Shown: piece after piece, positions 63,679-64,000 of the stretch | Layout: each line of letters opens with the position of its first letter | How positions within the stretch are numbered: position 1 is the stretch's first letter | NCBI RefSeq assembly: GCF_013170825.1 | Contig: NZ_CP033365.1 | Coordinates: 1,612,001 to 1,676,000 of the forward strand | Source of the DNA: Mesorhizobium sp. NZP2298 | GTDB lineage: Bacteria > Pseudomonadota > Alphaproteobacteria > Rhizobiales > Rhizobiaceae | Length of the DNA: 64,000 nucleotides | Reading direction: 5' to 3' | The notes under the pieces: generated by a model | What the model was told of the DNA's origin: nothing | Databases searched by the model: none | What the model saw: the letters and a program-made list of their open reading frames with translations, nothing else | Translations under genes and position numbers: made by a program

Positions 63679-64000
63679 TCAAGCGGCCAGCGCGGTTTCC
63701 GCCAGTTTCACCCAGTAGCTCATGCCGTGCGGTATGGCTTCGTCGTTGAAATCGTAGGCTGGGTTGTGAAGACCGGCGGTGTCGCCATTGCCGATGAAGA
63801 TGAAGGCGCCGGGGCGGGCTTCCAGCATGTAGGAGAAATCCTCGCCGCCCATCACCGGCTGGATGCTGCGGTGGACATGGCTGTCGCCGGCGACGTTTGC
63901 CGCAACGTCGCTGGCAAACACCGTCTCTTCGGCGTGGTTGAAGGTGACCGGGTAATTTGCCTGGTAGTCGACCTCGATCTTGGCGCCGAAAGCAGTCGCC
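63679..64000 (-). CDS. M20-family amidohydrolase, C-terminal part (partial)
   Basis: The gene enters from the right edge; about 106 C-terminal residues are visible. MGGEDFSYMLEARPGAFIFI and GLHNPAYDFNDEAIPHG are typical of M20D peptidases/hippurate hydrolase-like amidohydrolases (metal-binding His in GLHNP; the Glu-Asp pair follows the glycines). Such enzymes hydrolyse N-acyl amino acids. The stop at 63679 lies 86 bases past the tRNA 5' end. Substrate cannot be told from this part. Confidence 0.88.
   Translation of the reverse strand, partial: ATAFGAKIEVDYQANYPVTFNHAEETVFASDVAANVAGDSHVHRSIQPVMGGEDFSYMLEARPGAFIFIGNGDTAGLHNPAYDFNDEAIPHGMSYWVKLAETALAA

Noticed and set aside
63200..63718. Frame of 172 codons crossing the tRNA
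   Set aside because: Contains the typical translation of a tRNA (GDPDRNRTCDLQIRNLPLY), a known false gene; nothing else in it is recognisable.

Overview
The window reads as chromosome of a high-GC alphaproteobacterium of the Mesorhizobium/Phyllobacteriaceae type. This rests on the GC-rich codon use, the dense run of sugar ABC operons, and family-level resemblance of the proteins; it is an inference and no species can be fixed from the sequence. About 95 percent is coding. Almost everything is accessory carbon catabolism: four complete ribose-type sugar ABC transporters, one taurine/sulfonate ABC transporter, and sets of kinases, aldolases, dehydrogenases and lactonases, each with a local regulator.

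Layout. (A) 1-1542: 3' end of a PTS enzyme I-type gene and a convergent gene of unknown function. (B) 1608-3546: a SorC-family regulator with a clear dyad operator, facing the end of the next operon. (C) 2695-13214: a divergent carbohydrate locus. Leftward it has a class II aldolase, an FGGY kinase and a HAD phosphatase. Rightward it has a DeoR regulator, a second FGGY kinase, ABC ATPase, permease, binding protein, a ketose 3-epimerase-like protein and a small cupin. (D) 13605-14492: a secreted metallo-beta-lactamase-fold protein. (E) 14871-18781: tauABC-like transporter plus ssuD-like monooxygenase for organosulfonates. (F) 18942-34484: a GntR regulon. Thiolase faces acetoacetyl-CoA synthetase, a thiolase-fold protein without the catalytic cysteine, a DUF35 protein, a MaoC hydratase and an MFS carrier; then the GntR gene, and a second operon with SDR, class II aldolase, a five-component-type sugar ABC system, PfkB kinase and SDR. 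The same palindrome, TGGTTATAACCA, lies in both promoter regions.

(G) 34799-52904: the most unusual part. An FCD-GntR regulator, an FAD oxidoreductase, hydrolases/lactonases, a tautomerase, an SDR and an ABC transporter lie beside two paralogous GMC dehydrogenase/small-subunit pairs. These are divergent from etfB, etfA and a DgcB-like membrane Fe-S reductase. The GMC proteins have a Cys-x5-Cys-x3-Cys motif like the [3Fe-4S] site of FAD glucose dehydrogenase, but no export signal and no cytochrome partner. I infer a cytoplasmic GMC-to-ETF-to-quinone chain. Dyads of the form NACAAnnTTGTN lie in both divergent promoters.

(H) 53365-62976: a leftward operon with a DeoR regulator, a four-carbon sugar-acid kinase (DUF1537), PdxA2, a sugar ABC transporter and an SMP-30 lactonase, consistent with D-threonate/erythronate use. 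Gene remnants (aldehyde dehydrogenase/permease chimera, GntR C-termini) show that this part has been rearranged. (I) 63517-63593: tRNA-Arg(CCT), then the 3' end of an M20 amidohydrolase gene running off the window.

A recurrent feature is a perfect or near-perfect GC hairpin directly after all five ABC binding-protein genes, which probably sets the binding-protein excess over membrane components. No CRISPR array, insertion sequence or prophage gene was recognised.
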